In this document: one piece after another, positions 26,255-35,243 of the stretch
Layout: each line of letters starts with the position of its first letter
Numbering within the stretch: position 1 is the stretch's first letter
Assembly (NCBI RefSeq): GCF_004346225.1
Contig: NZ_SMAJ01000002.1
Location: 310,001 to 374,000 of the forward strand
Direction: 5' to 3'
DNA: 64,000 bases
Origin: Paralcaligenes ureilyticus
GTDB taxonomy: Bacteria > Pseudomonadota > Gammaproteobacteria > Burkholderiales > Burkholderiaceae_B
The notes under the pieces: generated by a model
Told to the model about the DNA's origin: nothing
Seen by the model: the letters and a program-made list of their open reading frames with translations, nothing else
The model's database searches: none
Program-made: the position numbers and the translations under genes

Positions 26255-27763
26255 TTAGTTTGATGACGTGCCGGTCGATAACTCCTGGCGCAGCACGCGT
26301 TTGAGTACCTTGCCGCTGGGATTGCGTGGTAGCGCATCGCGCACAATCAACTTCCTGGGCACTTTGAAACCAGCCAGATGCTGGCGGCAATATGCGGTCA
26401 GTTGATCCAGGTCCAGCGTCTGTTGTGGCTGCAAGGCAACGACGGCGGCCACGCATTCGCCCCAGCGTTCATCGGGAAGCCCAATGACGGCAACGTCGGC
26501 GATCTGCGGCAGCATGAAAATAATGCGCTCGACTTCGGACGACGAAATATTCTCTCCACCGCTGATGATCATGTCTTTTTTTCGATCGGTCAGATAAAGA
26601 AAACCTTCGGCATCCAGATGCCCGACGTCTCCTGTACGAAACCAGCCATCGAAGAAACTTAGCCGCGTCTTTTCTTCCTGCTTCCAATAACCATGCGTCA
26701 CCTTGGGCCCACGCAGGCAAATTTCACCGCTCATGCCGGGACGTACGGGATGGTTTTGCTCATCAAAGATCTGTATCTCTATGTGAGGCAAGGCACGGCC
26801 TGTAGATCCAATTTTTTCGATTTCGCGGCCAGCCTCCATGAAGGTATCGCCGCCACAGCTTTCGGTCAGGCCATACGCATCGATATACCGCCCTTGCGTA
26901 AACACCTCGCTAAACATGCGAATCCGTTTTTCGGGCGTCTTTTCGCCACCGCCTATGCACCATTTAAAGCTGCTCAGGTCGCGCTTGCTGTTTTGTCCGC
27001 ATGCCAATAACCGGCCAACCATGACAGGCGCCAGCCAGGCCCCGGTAAGCCGTTCATTTTCTATGGCGGCAAGCGCCTGCTCTTCATCGAAATTGCGTTG
27101 CACCAGCAACATGCCTCCGAGATACAGCACGGCAGTCCCTGGCAAATCAAAAGCGCCAACATGATAGAGGGGTCCGACGACCAGTAAACGTTCCTCGGCC
27201 GTGAGACCAAGCGAGGCAATATGATCCAGACACTTCCAGTAGTAGTTCTGATAAGTGTGCATGACCCCTTTGGGGCGATCGGTCGTACCCGATGTGTACA
27301 TCAGACGAAATAAATCATCCGGATTGCGCGGGACCGCCGGAGCTTTCTGGGCATCGCCAGATATATGACGCGTGTCTTCCTGCGCGCCGCTGTCCACGAA
27401 CACCACGGAATCAAGAATACCGGCCACCGTCTCTTCGTACTCGGCATCGGCAAATAAAAAAACCGCATCCGAATTGCCAACGATATAGCTGATTTCCGGA
27501 CGGGACAGTCGAAAGTTAATAGGTAAGAAAACAGCAGCAATATGACTGACGGCAAAAGCAACCTCAAGAAAAGCCGCACTGTTTTTCATGACAACGGCAA
27601 CTACCTGGCCAGGCCGCACACCCTTAGCTTTCAAGAATCCCGCCATCTTCAACAGGCGATCAGCCAGTTCCGCATAACTGATTCTTTGCCGTTCGTAAAC
27701 GAGAGCCAAACGGTCGGGAGTACAAGCGGCATGAAATAAGATTTGTGCGCTTAGATTAACCAT
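26255..27763 (-). CDS. Acyl-CoA ligase (AMP-forming, ANL superfamily)
   Basis: Activates a carboxylic acid to its CoA thioester through an acyl-adenylate (502 aa). The ATP loop YTSGTTDRPKGVMHT, the A5 motif DAYGLTESCGGDTF, GWFRTGDVGHLDAEGFLYLTDR and the catalytic lysine region NPSGKVLKRVLRQE are intact. Length and motifs fit the fatty-acid/aromatic acid CoA ligase group. It supplies substrates for the acyl-CoA dehydrogenase and enoyl-CoA hydratase in the same operon. The acid substrate cannot be read from sequence. Confidence 0.92.
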   Translation of the reverse strand: MVNLSAQILFHAACTPDRLALVYERQRISYAELADRLLKMAGFLKAKGVRPGQVVAVVMKNSAAFLEVAFAVSHIAAVFLPINFRLSRPEISYIVGNSDAVFLFADAEYEETVAGILDSVVFVDSGAQEDTRHISGDAQKAPAVPRNPDDLFRLMYTSGTTDRPKGVMHTYQNYYWKCLDHIASLGLTAEERLLVVGPLYHVGAFDLPGTAVLYLGGMLLVQRNFDEEQALAAIENERLTGAWLAPVMVGRLLACGQNSKRDLSSFKWCIGGGEKTPEKRIRMFSEVFTQGRYIDAYGLTESCGGDTFMEAGREIEKIGSTGRALPHIEIQIFDEQNHPVRPGMSGEICLRGPKVTHGYWKQEEKTRLSFFDGWFRTGDVGHLDAEGFLYLTDRKKDMIISGGENISSSEVERIIFMLPQIADVAVIGLPDERWGECVAAVVALQPQQTLDLDQLTAYCRQHLAGFKVPRKLIVRDALPRNPSGKVLKRVLRQELSTGTSSN

Positions 27764-27775
27764 GATGATAGTGAC

Positions 27776-28948
27776 TTAGTAAGATTTAGGCATGCCCAGA
27801 TCGTGGGTTGCAATAAAATTGAGCACCATTTCTTCGGCTACGGGCGCGAAGCGAAACAAGCGCGCATCACGCCATAGGCGCTCGACATGAAATTCCTTTG
27901 AATACCCCATGCCACCCATTGCCTGCATGGATCGCTCGGTTGCATCGGCTGCCGCTTGCGCGGCAATCAGTTTGGCCATATTGGCATCACTGCCATAAGG
28001 CACACCCTGATCGCAATAGGTCGCCGCTCGATAATTCATCAGGCAGGCGCACTCCAGTTCGGCATAGGCCTGAGCCAGGGGAAATTGCAGCCCCTGATAG
28101 GAACCAATAGGTTTGCCGCCGAACACCTTGCGATCCGTCGTGTATCTCACCGCCTGCGTAATAGCCAAGCGGCCTGCGCCAACCAATCCGGCCGTGGTAA
28201 CGATGCGTTCAGTATTGAGTACGTCAAGCAACTCATTCCAGCCGTGATCAAGCGTACCCAGCAGCTCGTCGGGCTGGACGCGGACGTTATCAAAAAATAC
28301 GGCGCTCGCCGGCATCGTGTGGGTGCCGAGTTTATCGATTTCATTGTGGCTTACTCCCTCGCGATCCGTATCGATGATGAACATACTGATGCCATGAGTG
28401 CGGCGTTTCACCTGATCCAGCTTCGTGGTGCGCGCCACGACCAGCATTTTGTGAGAACTAGGTACGGCCGTTATCCAGATTTTTTGCCCATTCAAACGCC
28501 AACCGTCACCATCCACGTTAGCGAACGTCGATATTTCCAGCGAATTGCTTCCCGCATTGGGCTCGGTGAGCGCCATGCAGCAGTGCATTTCGCCCGAGAT
28601 GATTTTGGGTAACCACGCCTTGCGTTGTGATTCAGAACCGAATTTCGATATGGATACGCCGCCAAAAATCGGGTTGACCATAAACAATTGGCCCAGGGTC
28701 GAACCGCCGCCGCCTTCGGCCAGCGCCTCGACGATTACAGCGAGGTCGAGCATGCCTAAACCACTGCCGCCATATTTTTCAGGCAAAGCCGCCCCACACA
28801 AGCCCGCATCGCATATGGCCTGCCAGATTTCGGCAGGAAACGCCTTGCGAGCGTCCAGCTCACGCCAGTAATCAAGACCGAACTGAGCACCTATTTTTTT
28901 GGCCGTCTCGACCATCATTTGTTGTTCTTCGCTTAATGCAAATTCCAT
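27776..28948 (-). CDS. Acyl-CoA dehydrogenase
   Basis: Second acyl-CoA dehydrogenase of the window (390 aa), FAD-linked. Motifs: ALPEKYGGSGLGMLDLAVI, CCMALTEPNAGSNSLEISTF, WRLNGQKIWITAV and MQAMGGMGYSKEFHVERLWRDARL. As in the copy at 21571, the loop that normally reads YEGT lacks glutamate (LFRFAPVAEE), whereas LNTERI carries the alternative helix-G glutamate used by isovaleryl-CoA dehydrogenase. Lies between E2 and the CoA ligase with gaps of 12-16 bp. Confidence 0.92.
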   Translation of the reverse strand: MEFALSEEQQMMVETAKKIGAQFGLDYWRELDARKAFPAEIWQAICDAGLCGAALPEKYGGSGLGMLDLAVIVEALAEGGGGSTLGQLFMVNPIFGGVSISKFGSESQRKAWLPKIISGEMHCCMALTEPNAGSNSLEISTFANVDGDGWRLNGQKIWITAVPSSHKMLVVARTTKLDQVKRRTHGISMFIIDTDREGVSHNEIDKLGTHTMPASAVFFDNVRVQPDELLGTLDHGWNELLDVLNTERIVTTAGLVGAGRLAITQAVRYTTDRKVFGGKPIGSYQGLQFPLAQAYAELECACLMNYRAATYCDQGVPYGSDANMAKLIAAQAAADATERSMQAMGGMGYSKEFHVERLWRDARLFRFAPVAEEMVLNFIATHDLGMPKSY

Positions 28949-28964
28949 GCTTACTCTCCGCGCA

Positions 28965-30137
28965 CTATGGGTTACCGCCTAACAGCTTCAAGGGTTGCTC
29001 CAGATAACCCGCCACGCAATTGAGGAAATCAAGCCCAGAAACGCCATCCAGGATACGATGGTCGGCGGCTAGGACGAGGCCCAATTCCTGGCACAACACG
29101 GGTTTTCCCTGACCATCGGGGCGGAAGACTTGATTGATGCTGCCTACCCCAAGAATCATGGCCTGCCCCGGATTGATAATGGGCGTCAGATATTTGACTT
29201 TGTACATACCCGCATTAGAGACAGCAATTGCGCCCCCGGTCGAATCGTCGGGCGAAAGCTTGCCGGCGCGGGCATCAGCCACTTTATGTGCGGTACGACG
29301 GCTGACCTCCTCCAGCGATACATTGCCCGCGTCGCGCACGACCGGCACAAACAGCCCGCGCTCAGTATTGACAGCGAGACCCACGTCGGTACTGCCAAAG
29401 GTCACCACCTCGCCGTCGTCCCAGACACGATTGGCCTGTGGGATGTCCCTTAATGCCCGACCTACCGCGGCAACCAGAAAATGGGTCAAGGTCAAGTGAG
29501 TAGCGGTCGCTAATTGATTGCGTTGTGCACGAAGAGCCAACAGAGATGATGCCTGAACATCAATCGACATATAAAAGTGCGGTACGGCTTGCTTGGCCTC
29601 AGTCAGACGGCGCGCCATCGTTGCACGGACCGAATCCGGTTTGCTGCGCACGCCAAGATCGATTGCGTCCGAAGCTGCGCGACTTTCAGAAGCCGCCACG
29701 ACAGGCCCAGGAGCCGCTTCAGCCGCGGGTTCAACGAACGGCGCTTGCCGACCTGATGCGGCTTCAATATCAGCGGCCTTGATTCGGCCTCCCGGCCCAC
29801 TGCCATCGACCGACTCGAGAGCTATGCCGTTGTTCGCCGCCAGCCGCCGCGCAAGCGGCGTAGCCAGAACTCGAGCCGCAACGGATAGTCCTTCTTGTGC
29901 AGATTCGGCCCAATTACCTACCACCGCACCCACCGGAACCGTCTGCCCCGGCTCGACAACAATGTCGGCCAGCACGCCATCGGCCTGAGCTTCCACCTCT
30001 GTGGCCACCTTATCGGTTTCCACCACAAACAACACATCGCCCGCCTTGAACTGAGCACCTGCTGTTACCAGCCATTCCGACAACAAGCCCTCGGTCATCG
30101 TCAAACCCAGTTTAGGCATCAACAAGGGATGTGACAT
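28965..30137 (-). CDS. 2-Oxoacid dehydrogenase complex E2 (dihydrolipoamide acyltransferase)
   Basis: Core subunit (390 aa) that carries the acyl group on lipoyl-lysine and transfers it to CoA. One lipoyl domain with the modified lysine at residue 43 (ETDKV), a peripheral-subunit-binding domain (LATPLARRLAANNGIAL ... GSGPGGRIKAADIE, about residues 90-130), an Ala/Pro-rich linker, and the catalytic acyltransferase domain with DHRILDG near the C-terminus. Partner E1alpha and E1beta genes are in the same operon, but no E3 (dihydrolipoamide dehydrogenase) is seen in the window. Could serve a branched-chain, acetoin-like or other oxoacid. Confidence 0.92.
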   Translation of the reverse strand: MSHPLLMPKLGLTMTEGLLSEWLVTAGAQFKAGDVLFVVETDKVATEVEAQADGVLADIVVEPGQTVPVGAVVGNWAESAQEGLSVAARVLATPLARRLAANNGIALESVDGSGPGGRIKAADIEAASGRQAPFVEPAAEAAPGPVVAASESRAASDAIDLGVRSKPDSVRATMARRLTEAKQAVPHFYMSIDVQASSLLALRAQRNQLATATHLTLTHFLVAAVGRALRDIPQANRVWDDGEVVTFGSTDVGLAVNTERGLFVPVVRDAGNVSLEEVSRRTAHKVADARAGKLSPDDSTGGAIAVSNAGMYKVKYLTPIINPGQAMILGVGSINQVFRPDGQGKPVLCQELGLVLAADHRILDGVSGLDFLNCVAGYLEQPLKLLGGNP

Positions 30138-30140
30138 GGA

Positions 30141-30926
30141 TCAATTTCCTTTAAAAACCGGTGTGCGCTTGGCCAAAAATGCATCGCAACCTTCATGGGC
30201 ATCGTTGGTGTCGAGAACCAGGCCTATCATGGCTTGTTCGTGCGCCAAAGCGGCGCCCAACGGCATCTCGCCGCCATAGCGCAGGTTGCGTTTTAACAGC
30301 TTGAGCACCAGCGGCGACTTGTTGGCGATACGCTCGGCCAAAGCCAGCGCCTCATCCCAAAGTTGCGCGCGAGGCACAGCGCGATTGCATAAGCCCAGAG
30401 CAACCGCCTCGACTGCGGTAATCTGGTCTCCTGTGAACATCAATTCCTTGGCGCGGCAAAGCGGAATCTGCCGAATTAAACGCTGCGTGCCACCCGCACC
30501 TGGAAACAGGCCCAATGTGATTTCGGGCAAGCCCAGCTTCGCCTCCTCGGCTACCAGACGAATGTCAAGAGCCAACAGCAATTCCATGCCTCCACCCAAC
30601 GCCCAGCCATTGATCACGCCGATAGTCGGCTTGTCGCTTTCTTCGAAACGCCGGAACACGCGATGCACTACCTGGGCAAATTCGTTGTAATGCGCCAGGC
30701 CCCGGCGGCTGTTCAAGTCAGCGATGTCTCCGCCTGCCACAAAAGCGCGATCGCCCGCGCCGGTAACCATAATTACGCGTACGTTGACATCCTGTTCCAG
30801 CTGTACGAGCCCAGCTTCAAGATGCTCCAGAGTGCCCACATCAAGCGCGTTCAACTGCTTGGGACGATTAATCGTCAGGACGCCTATACGGCCACGAACT
30901 TCGGTTAATACGCTTTCAGCGCTCAT
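30141..30926 (-). CDS. Enoyl-CoA hydratase/isomerase family protein
   Basis: Crotonase-fold enzyme (261 aa), adding water to enoyl-CoA esters. Oxyanion-hole segments VAGGDIADLN and GGGMELLLALDIRL, and the two glutamates in the ALGGGMELL and GLPEITLGLFPGAGGTQRL regions, indicate a competent hydratase rather than an inactive homologue. I prefer the start MSAESVLTEVRGRIG; an ATG four codons earlier abuts the E1beta stop. Only 3 bp separate it from the E2 gene. Confidence 0.9.
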   Translation of the reverse strand: MSAESVLTEVRGRIGVLTINRPKQLNALDVGTLEHLEAGLVQLEQDVNVRVIMVTGAGDRAFVAGGDIADLNSRRGLAHYNEFAQVVHRVFRRFEESDKPTIGVINGWALGGGMELLLALDIRLVAEEAKLGLPEITLGLFPGAGGTQRLIRQIPLCRAKELMFTGDQITAVEAVALGLCNRAVPRAQLWDEALALAERIANKSPLVLKLLKRNLRYGGEMPLGAALAHEQAMIGLVLDTNDAHEGCDAFLAKRTPVFKGN

Positions 30927-30938
30927 AAAGGATTCCAT

Positions 30939-31910
30939 TCAGGCAAGGGTCTTTCGGATGGCGGCGATAATGCGCTCTACACTCACCACATAGTCTCGTT
31001 CCAGCGAGCTGGCAAACGGCACAGGCATGAAAGGAGCCGCTACACGCATCACAGGTGCATCCAGCTCATCGAAGGCGTCCTGTGCAATGCACGCGGCAAT
31101 CTCGGCTCCCACACCAAAAGCCTGGACGGCCTCATGAACAATCACAACCCGATGAGTGCGCGCTACCGATTCGAAAACGGTTTGATGATCCCACGGCTGC
31201 AGTGAACGCAAATCGATGATTTCAACATCGACGTTTTCATTTTTGAGCTGATCTGCCACGGTCACGGCGGTATGCACCGTCGACCCGTAAGTGACGATCG
31301 TGACGTCGCGACCAGGCCGGACGATAGAGGCCGATCCAATTTGTGCTGTCTGCCGCGTGTCGACTTCGCCTTTTCGACCGTACATACCCTTGTGCTCCAC
31401 GAAAATTACCGGGTCGGGATCGCTGATGGCGGCACGCAATAGCGAATACGCATCTTGGGGGTTGGATGGGCAAACCACCTTCAGGCCTGGAACATGGGCC
31501 ACCCAGGCCTCCAGGCACTGCGAGTGCTGCGGGCCCGCATTCAAGCCGCCACCATGGGGTGTACGCAAAACCATCGGCACACTGCTGCGGCCGCCAAACA
31601 TAAAGTGCGCCTTGGCCGCCTGGTTCACGATTGGATCCATCGCCAAAGCGATAAAGTCCATAAACATAATTTCCACTACCGGCTTAAGACCAGTCATCGC
31701 AGCGCCCACTGCGACCGACACAATACTTGCCTCGGAAATCGGCGTATCCCGAACCCGTGCTGCACCGAACTTCTCGTACAAATTGCGCGTAGCCTTAAAT
31801 GAACCGCCGGCAGCGGCAACATCTTCGCCAAGTACGATCACCGTCTCGTCGTGTTCCATGCTGTCGGTCAATGCCTGATTGATCGCTTGTGTGTAACGCA
31901 TCTGAGCCAT
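30939..31910 (-). CDS. 2-Oxoacid dehydrogenase E1 component, beta subunit
   Basis: Beta subunit (323 aa) of the thiamine-diphosphate decarboxylase, forming a heterotetramer with E1alpha. It shows the pyrimidine-binding domain (GEDVAAAGGSFKAT and DTPISEASIVSVAVGAA) and the C-terminal transketolase-like domain (IIDLRSLQPWDHQTVFESV). Similar to acetoin dehydrogenase AcoB and pyruvate/branched-chain E1beta. It follows E1alpha by 4 bp. Confidence 0.92.
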   Translation of the reverse strand: MAQMRYTQAINQALTDSMEHDETVIVLGEDVAAAGGSFKATRNLYEKFGAARVRDTPISEASIVSVAVGAAMTGLKPVVEIMFMDFIALAMDPIVNQAAKAHFMFGGRSSVPMVLRTPHGGGLNAGPQHSQCLEAWVAHVPGLKVVCPSNPQDAYSLLRAAISDPDPVIFVEHKGMYGRKGEVDTRQTAQIGSASIVRPGRDVTIVTYGSTVHTAVTVADQLKNENVDVEIIDLRSLQPWDHQTVFESVARTHRVVIVHEAVQAFGVGAEIAACIAQDAFDELDAPVMRVAAPFMPVPFASSLERDYVVSVERIIAAIRKTLA

Positions 31911-31914
31911 GTCT

Positions 31915-32880
31915 TTAACCTTTTGCCGTGTATACGTCAGCCAGCGCGCTCGCGAAATCGGGTTGCTTTCCTGCTTTGGCTTTTTCTATGGACAAAGCGA
32001 CCCGATCTTCGATACCCGTAATAATCCCCTCCAAGCCTGCCTGCGTCATGCCTTGCTTTTTCAGCAGAAGCTCGGCACGCTCAAGGGGATCAATGTCTGA
32101 GCCCGACGCTACCTCGTCCGCCGGGCGATATTTTTGCGGGTCGCCCTCGTAATGGCCTCGCACCCGATGTGTTTTGCATTCGAACACGCGAGGCTGTCCT
32201 GTGCGGACTTCACCAACCAGTTTCTTTGCCACAGACGATACTGCTGCAACATCATTGCCATCGACAAGTTGATGCGGAATCTTGAACGCTGCGGCAAGAT
32301 CGCCCAGTTCAGCCGCAAATTGATCTTTAGTGGGTGAAAACTCAGACCAACCATTGTTTTCGCATACGAATAACAAGGGCAAACTCCACAATGACGCCAT
32401 ATTCAGGGTTTCGTGCAATACCCCTTCGGCCATCGCCCCATCGCCAAAAAAGACGACGGCTATTCCTCCCGTTTTGCGTAACGAGTGCGCCAGGGCGCTC
32501 CCAAGCGCGATAGGAATGCCCGCACCCACAATTCCATTGGCGCCAATGATGCCCCGCTCCATGTCGGCCACATGCATCGACCCGCTGCGGCCGCCGCAAA
32601 TACCACCCGCGCGGCCCATGATTTCCATGAAAAACATGTCCAGATCAATGCCCCGTGCAATCACATGTCCATGCCCCCGGTGATTGGTCGCCATTGTGTC
32701 GCGCGCATCGAGTGCCGCCATGACACCAGCCGCGACCGCTTCCTGTCCAATACTTAGATGAATGAATCCGGGCACCTCGCTATCGGCAAACAATTTGGAG
32801 AGTTGCGTTTCGACCGTTCGGATCAAACGCATCATGCGATAACAATCAACCTGAGAATCCTGCTCGTTCTGTTTCATCAT
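31915..32880 (-). CDS. 2-Oxoacid dehydrogenase E1 component, alpha subunit
   Basis: Alpha subunit (321 aa) binding thiamine diphosphate and decarboxylating a 2-oxoacid. TPP motif GDGAMAEG ... LLFVCENNGW is clear, as are HLSIGQEAVAAGVMAAL, NHRGHGHVIARG and the phosphorylation-loop-like THRVRGHYEGDP. Closest in style to acetoin dehydrogenase AcoA and bacterial branched-chain/pyruvate E1alpha. The neighbours (CoA ligase, acyl-CoA dehydrogenase, hydratase) suggest a catabolic oxoacid produced late in the pathway. Confidence 0.92.
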   Translation of the reverse strand: MMKQNEQDSQVDCYRMMRLIRTVETQLSKLFADSEVPGFIHLSIGQEAVAAGVMAALDARDTMATNHRGHGHVIARGIDLDMFFMEIMGRAGGICGGRSGSMHVADMERGIIGANGIVGAGIPIALGSALAHSLRKTGGIAVVFFGDGAMAEGVLHETLNMASLWSLPLLFVCENNGWSEFSPTKDQFAAELGDLAAAFKIPHQLVDGNDVAAVSSVAKKLVGEVRTGQPRVFECKTHRVRGHYEGDPQKYRPADEVASGSDIDPLERAELLLKKQGMTQAGLEGIITGIEDRVALSIEKAKAGKQPDFASALADVYTAKG

Positions 32881-32920
32881 GACATTCCAATTTCCTTAAT
32901 ATTTCCTGTTCCCTGCAACC

Positions 32921-33634
32921 TTAAACCGATAGATAGCGCTTCTTGATATCGTCGTTGCGACGCAGCTCCTCGACGGTTCCGGTATAGACGACGCGGCCTT
33001 TGTCGATCACCGCGACATGAGTGGCGATGTGCAAGCAAAAATGCATATTCTGTTCAGCAAGGAGAATTGTGGCGCCAGTCTTGAGCAATCCGGCAACACA
33101 GCGTGCAATCTGCTGCACAATTACCGGCGCCAGGCCTTCGCTGGGTTCATCGAGCAGCAGTAGACTGGGATTGCCCATCAGGGCGCGGGCAATCACCAAC
33201 AATTGCTGCTCTCCGCCAGAAAGCAGGCCACCCTGCCTGTGACGCAGCGGAACAAGTAAAGGAAAGGTCCTGTAGATATGCTCAAGGCTCCATTTATACG
33301 TCCCGCTGCTATCGGGCTTTGCCGCGATAAGCAGGTTCTCTTCAACGGTATGCTCGGGAAACGTTTGACGGTCTTCGGGCACAAACGCCAAGCCACTGCG
33401 CGCGATACGATAGGCTTTGTCCTTGAAAATACTTTGGCCGTTAAACACAACACGCCCACTCGTACCCGGATGGATGCCTGAAATCGCTTTCATTGTGGTC
33501 GACTTACCCGCGCCGTTGCGCCCGAGAAGCGCCACGCATTGGCCCTTTTCAATCGTCAGGTCGACACCGAACAGTACCTGGCTGATGCCATAATGAGCCT
33601 CCAGATCATGGACAGCGAGAATGGACTGATTCAT
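32921..33634 (-). CDS. Liv-type ABC transporter ATP-binding protein LivF
   Basis: ATPase (237 aa) of the operon's own hydrophobic amino acid-type importer. Walker A LLGRNGAGKSTTM, signature LSGGEQQLLVIARAL, Walker B SLLLLDEPSEGLAP and the typical LivF N-terminus (LAVHDLEAHYGISQVLFGVDL). Overlaps livG by 4 bp. It follows the LivG gene and precedes E1alpha by 40 bp. Substrate is not necessarily an amino acid: this family also imports aromatic and alicyclic acids, amides and urea. Confidence 0.92.
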   Translation of the reverse strand: MNQSILAVHDLEAHYGISQVLFGVDLTIEKGQCVALLGRNGAGKSTTMKAISGIHPGTSGRVVFNGQSIFKDKAYRIARSGLAFVPEDRQTFPEHTVEENLLIAAKPDSSGTYKWSLEHIYRTFPLLVPLRHRQGGLLSGGEQQLLVIARALMGNPSLLLLDEPSEGLAPVIVQQIARCVAGLLKTGATILLAEQNMHFCLHIATHVAVIDKGRVVYTGTVEELRRNDDIKKRYLSV

Positions 33635-34386
33635 GCGGCATCCTCGGTAAAGCCCGCGCCCAGATACGCATCGATCACGGCCTGATTACTGCGGATTTGT
33701 TCTGCAGTGCCTTCGGCCAGCAAGGCGCCGTAGCACAGCACACGAATGACCTGTGCGTATTCAAACACAATGTCCATATCGTGTTCGATAAAGATCACCG
33801 TGATCTTTTCACGCTCCCATAACGCGTGCACGCGTCCAATCATGTCAATGCGCTCTTCGGGACCCATACCGGCTGTGGGCTCGTCGAGCAGAAGCAGGCT
33901 TGGCTCAAGCGCCAGGGCCAAACCAATATCGAGCAATTTTTGCTCACCGTGGGCGAGATGCCGCGACAGAGTACACGCGCGATGCTGCAAGCCGACCTTT
34001 TCCATCAATTCTTGTGCGCGTTCACGCGTAGCCATCTGTGAAAAAGGGGTAAACAGATTATTTAATTTGCGCCACTTGGCCAGAACGGCTGCTTCAAACG
34101 ACTGCCGCACGGTAAACGTGGGAAATATGCTCGACACCTGAAAAGCACGAGCTATGCCTTTGTGCACGATTTGAGTAGCAGGCAGGCCAGCGATATCCTC
34201 GTTATTGAACACGATGCGCCCAGAATCCGGCCTGATTCGCCCCGAAATCAGGTTAAATAAAGTCGTCTTCCCTGCCCCGTTAGGCCCGATAATGGCAGAC
34301 AGACTTCCTTGAGAAAAATCCATAGACAAATCGTCAGTGGCTATAATGCCGCCGAATGATTTTTTCAAGTTGACTAAGCTAAGCAC
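33631..34386 (-). CDS. Liv-type ABC transporter ATP-binding protein LivG
   Basis: Second ATPase (251 aa) of the importer. Walker A IIGPNGAGKTTLF, the signature LAHGEQKLLDIGLAL, Walker B LLLLDEPTAGMGPEE, and the LivG-type C-terminus with a short BCA_ABC_TP tail. Start set at the GTG at 34386 (VLSLVNLKKSFGG), where the family begins, 13 bp after the SDR stop; longer ATG starts would overlap the SDR gene by 50-100 bp and add residues not seen in LivG. Confidence 0.88.
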   Translation of the reverse strand: MLSLVNLKKSFGGIIATDDLSMDFSQGSLSAIIGPNGAGKTTLFNLISGRIRPDSGRIVFNNEDIAGLPATQIVHKGIARAFQVSSIFPTFTVRQSFEAAVLAKWRKLNNLFTPFSQMATRERAQELMEKVGLQHRACTLSRHLAHGEQKLLDIGLALALEPSLLLLDEPTAGMGPEERIDMIGRVHALWEREKITVIFIEHDMDIVFEYAQVIRVLCYGALLAEGTAEQIRSNQAVIDAYLGAGFTEDAA

Positions 34387-34399
34387 GTGTCGCCCCGGA

Positions 34400-35206
34400 T
34401 CACGATGAGGTATCGACGTTGGCCGGTACTTCGGCCTTTCGCAAGCCGCCATAGGTGTTCCACGGATTAGCAACCAGCCAGCCGCAATCAACGGGTAAAT
34501 CAATACCGGTGATCGCTAGCGCGCGCTCCGATAACAGAAACTCCACCGCATCACCCACTTGGGATGGCTGAACAGCGCGCTGCAGCGCCGCGTTGCGCTC
34601 CAGCAATTTCAAATCGCGCTCACCGCGCTCAATTGCGTCCAGTAAAGCCGGGGTCAGCGTATATCCCGGCGCAATCGAATTCACGCGTATTTGTGAAGGG
34701 CCCCACTCGGCTGCCAGACATTTGGTCATACTGAGTATGGCTGCTTTGGACGGGCCGTACGAATGCAGCGGGGTCGATACCGAATCGGTAATGGAAGCAA
34801 TATTCACGATGCTGCCCGCTTCACGCGCAATCATGCCTCGACCAAAAGCCAAACTGACTATATAGCTGCCACGAAAATTTACACGCTGTATTCGATCCCA
34901 CGTCGCCATATCAAGATCGTACGGATTAAGAGGTTTCTGAATAATGCCTGCCGAATTGACCAACCCGAAAACGGGGCCTATACGTTTTTCGACATCCAGT
35001 GCTGCATGCTTTACGCTTTCATCATCGGCGACATCCAGCTCGAGCGCTTCACCGCCAATTCTGGCCGAGACTTGACGTGCTCCGGCGATATTGACGTCGG
35101 CCACAACGACATGCCAGCCGTTAGCTGCAAGCGTCGTTGCGCACGCAGCCCCAATGCCACTGGCACCTCCGGTTACTACGACTATCTTTCCCTGTGCTAA
35201 TGCCAT
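34400..35206 (-). CDS. Short-chain dehydrogenase/reductase
   Basis: NAD(P)-dependent oxidoreductase (268 aa) of the classical SDR family. Cofactor motif TGGASGIG, the NSAG structural motif, and the catalytic Ser...YGPSK triad. Might act as a 3-hydroxyacyl-CoA or alcohol dehydrogenase in the pathway. Placed inside the transporter genes between livM (37 bp) and livG (13 bp). The start at 35206 has ribosome site GAGAAGGCA. Confidence 0.88.
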   Translation of the reverse strand: MALAQGKIVVVTGGASGIGAACATTLAANGWHVVVADVNIAGARQVSARIGGEALELDVADDESVKHAALDVEKRIGPVFGLVNSAGIIQKPLNPYDLDMATWDRIQRVNFRGSYIVSLAFGRGMIAREAGSIVNIASITDSVSTPLHSYGPSKAAILSMTKCLAAEWGPSQIRVNSIAPGYTLTPALLDAIERGERDLKLLERNAALQRAVQPSQVGDAVEFLLSERALAITGIDLPVDCGWLVANPWNTYGGLRKAEVPANVDTSS

Positions 35207-35243
35207 ATTGCCTTCTCGTTTGGTTAGATTAAAAACAAGCCCG

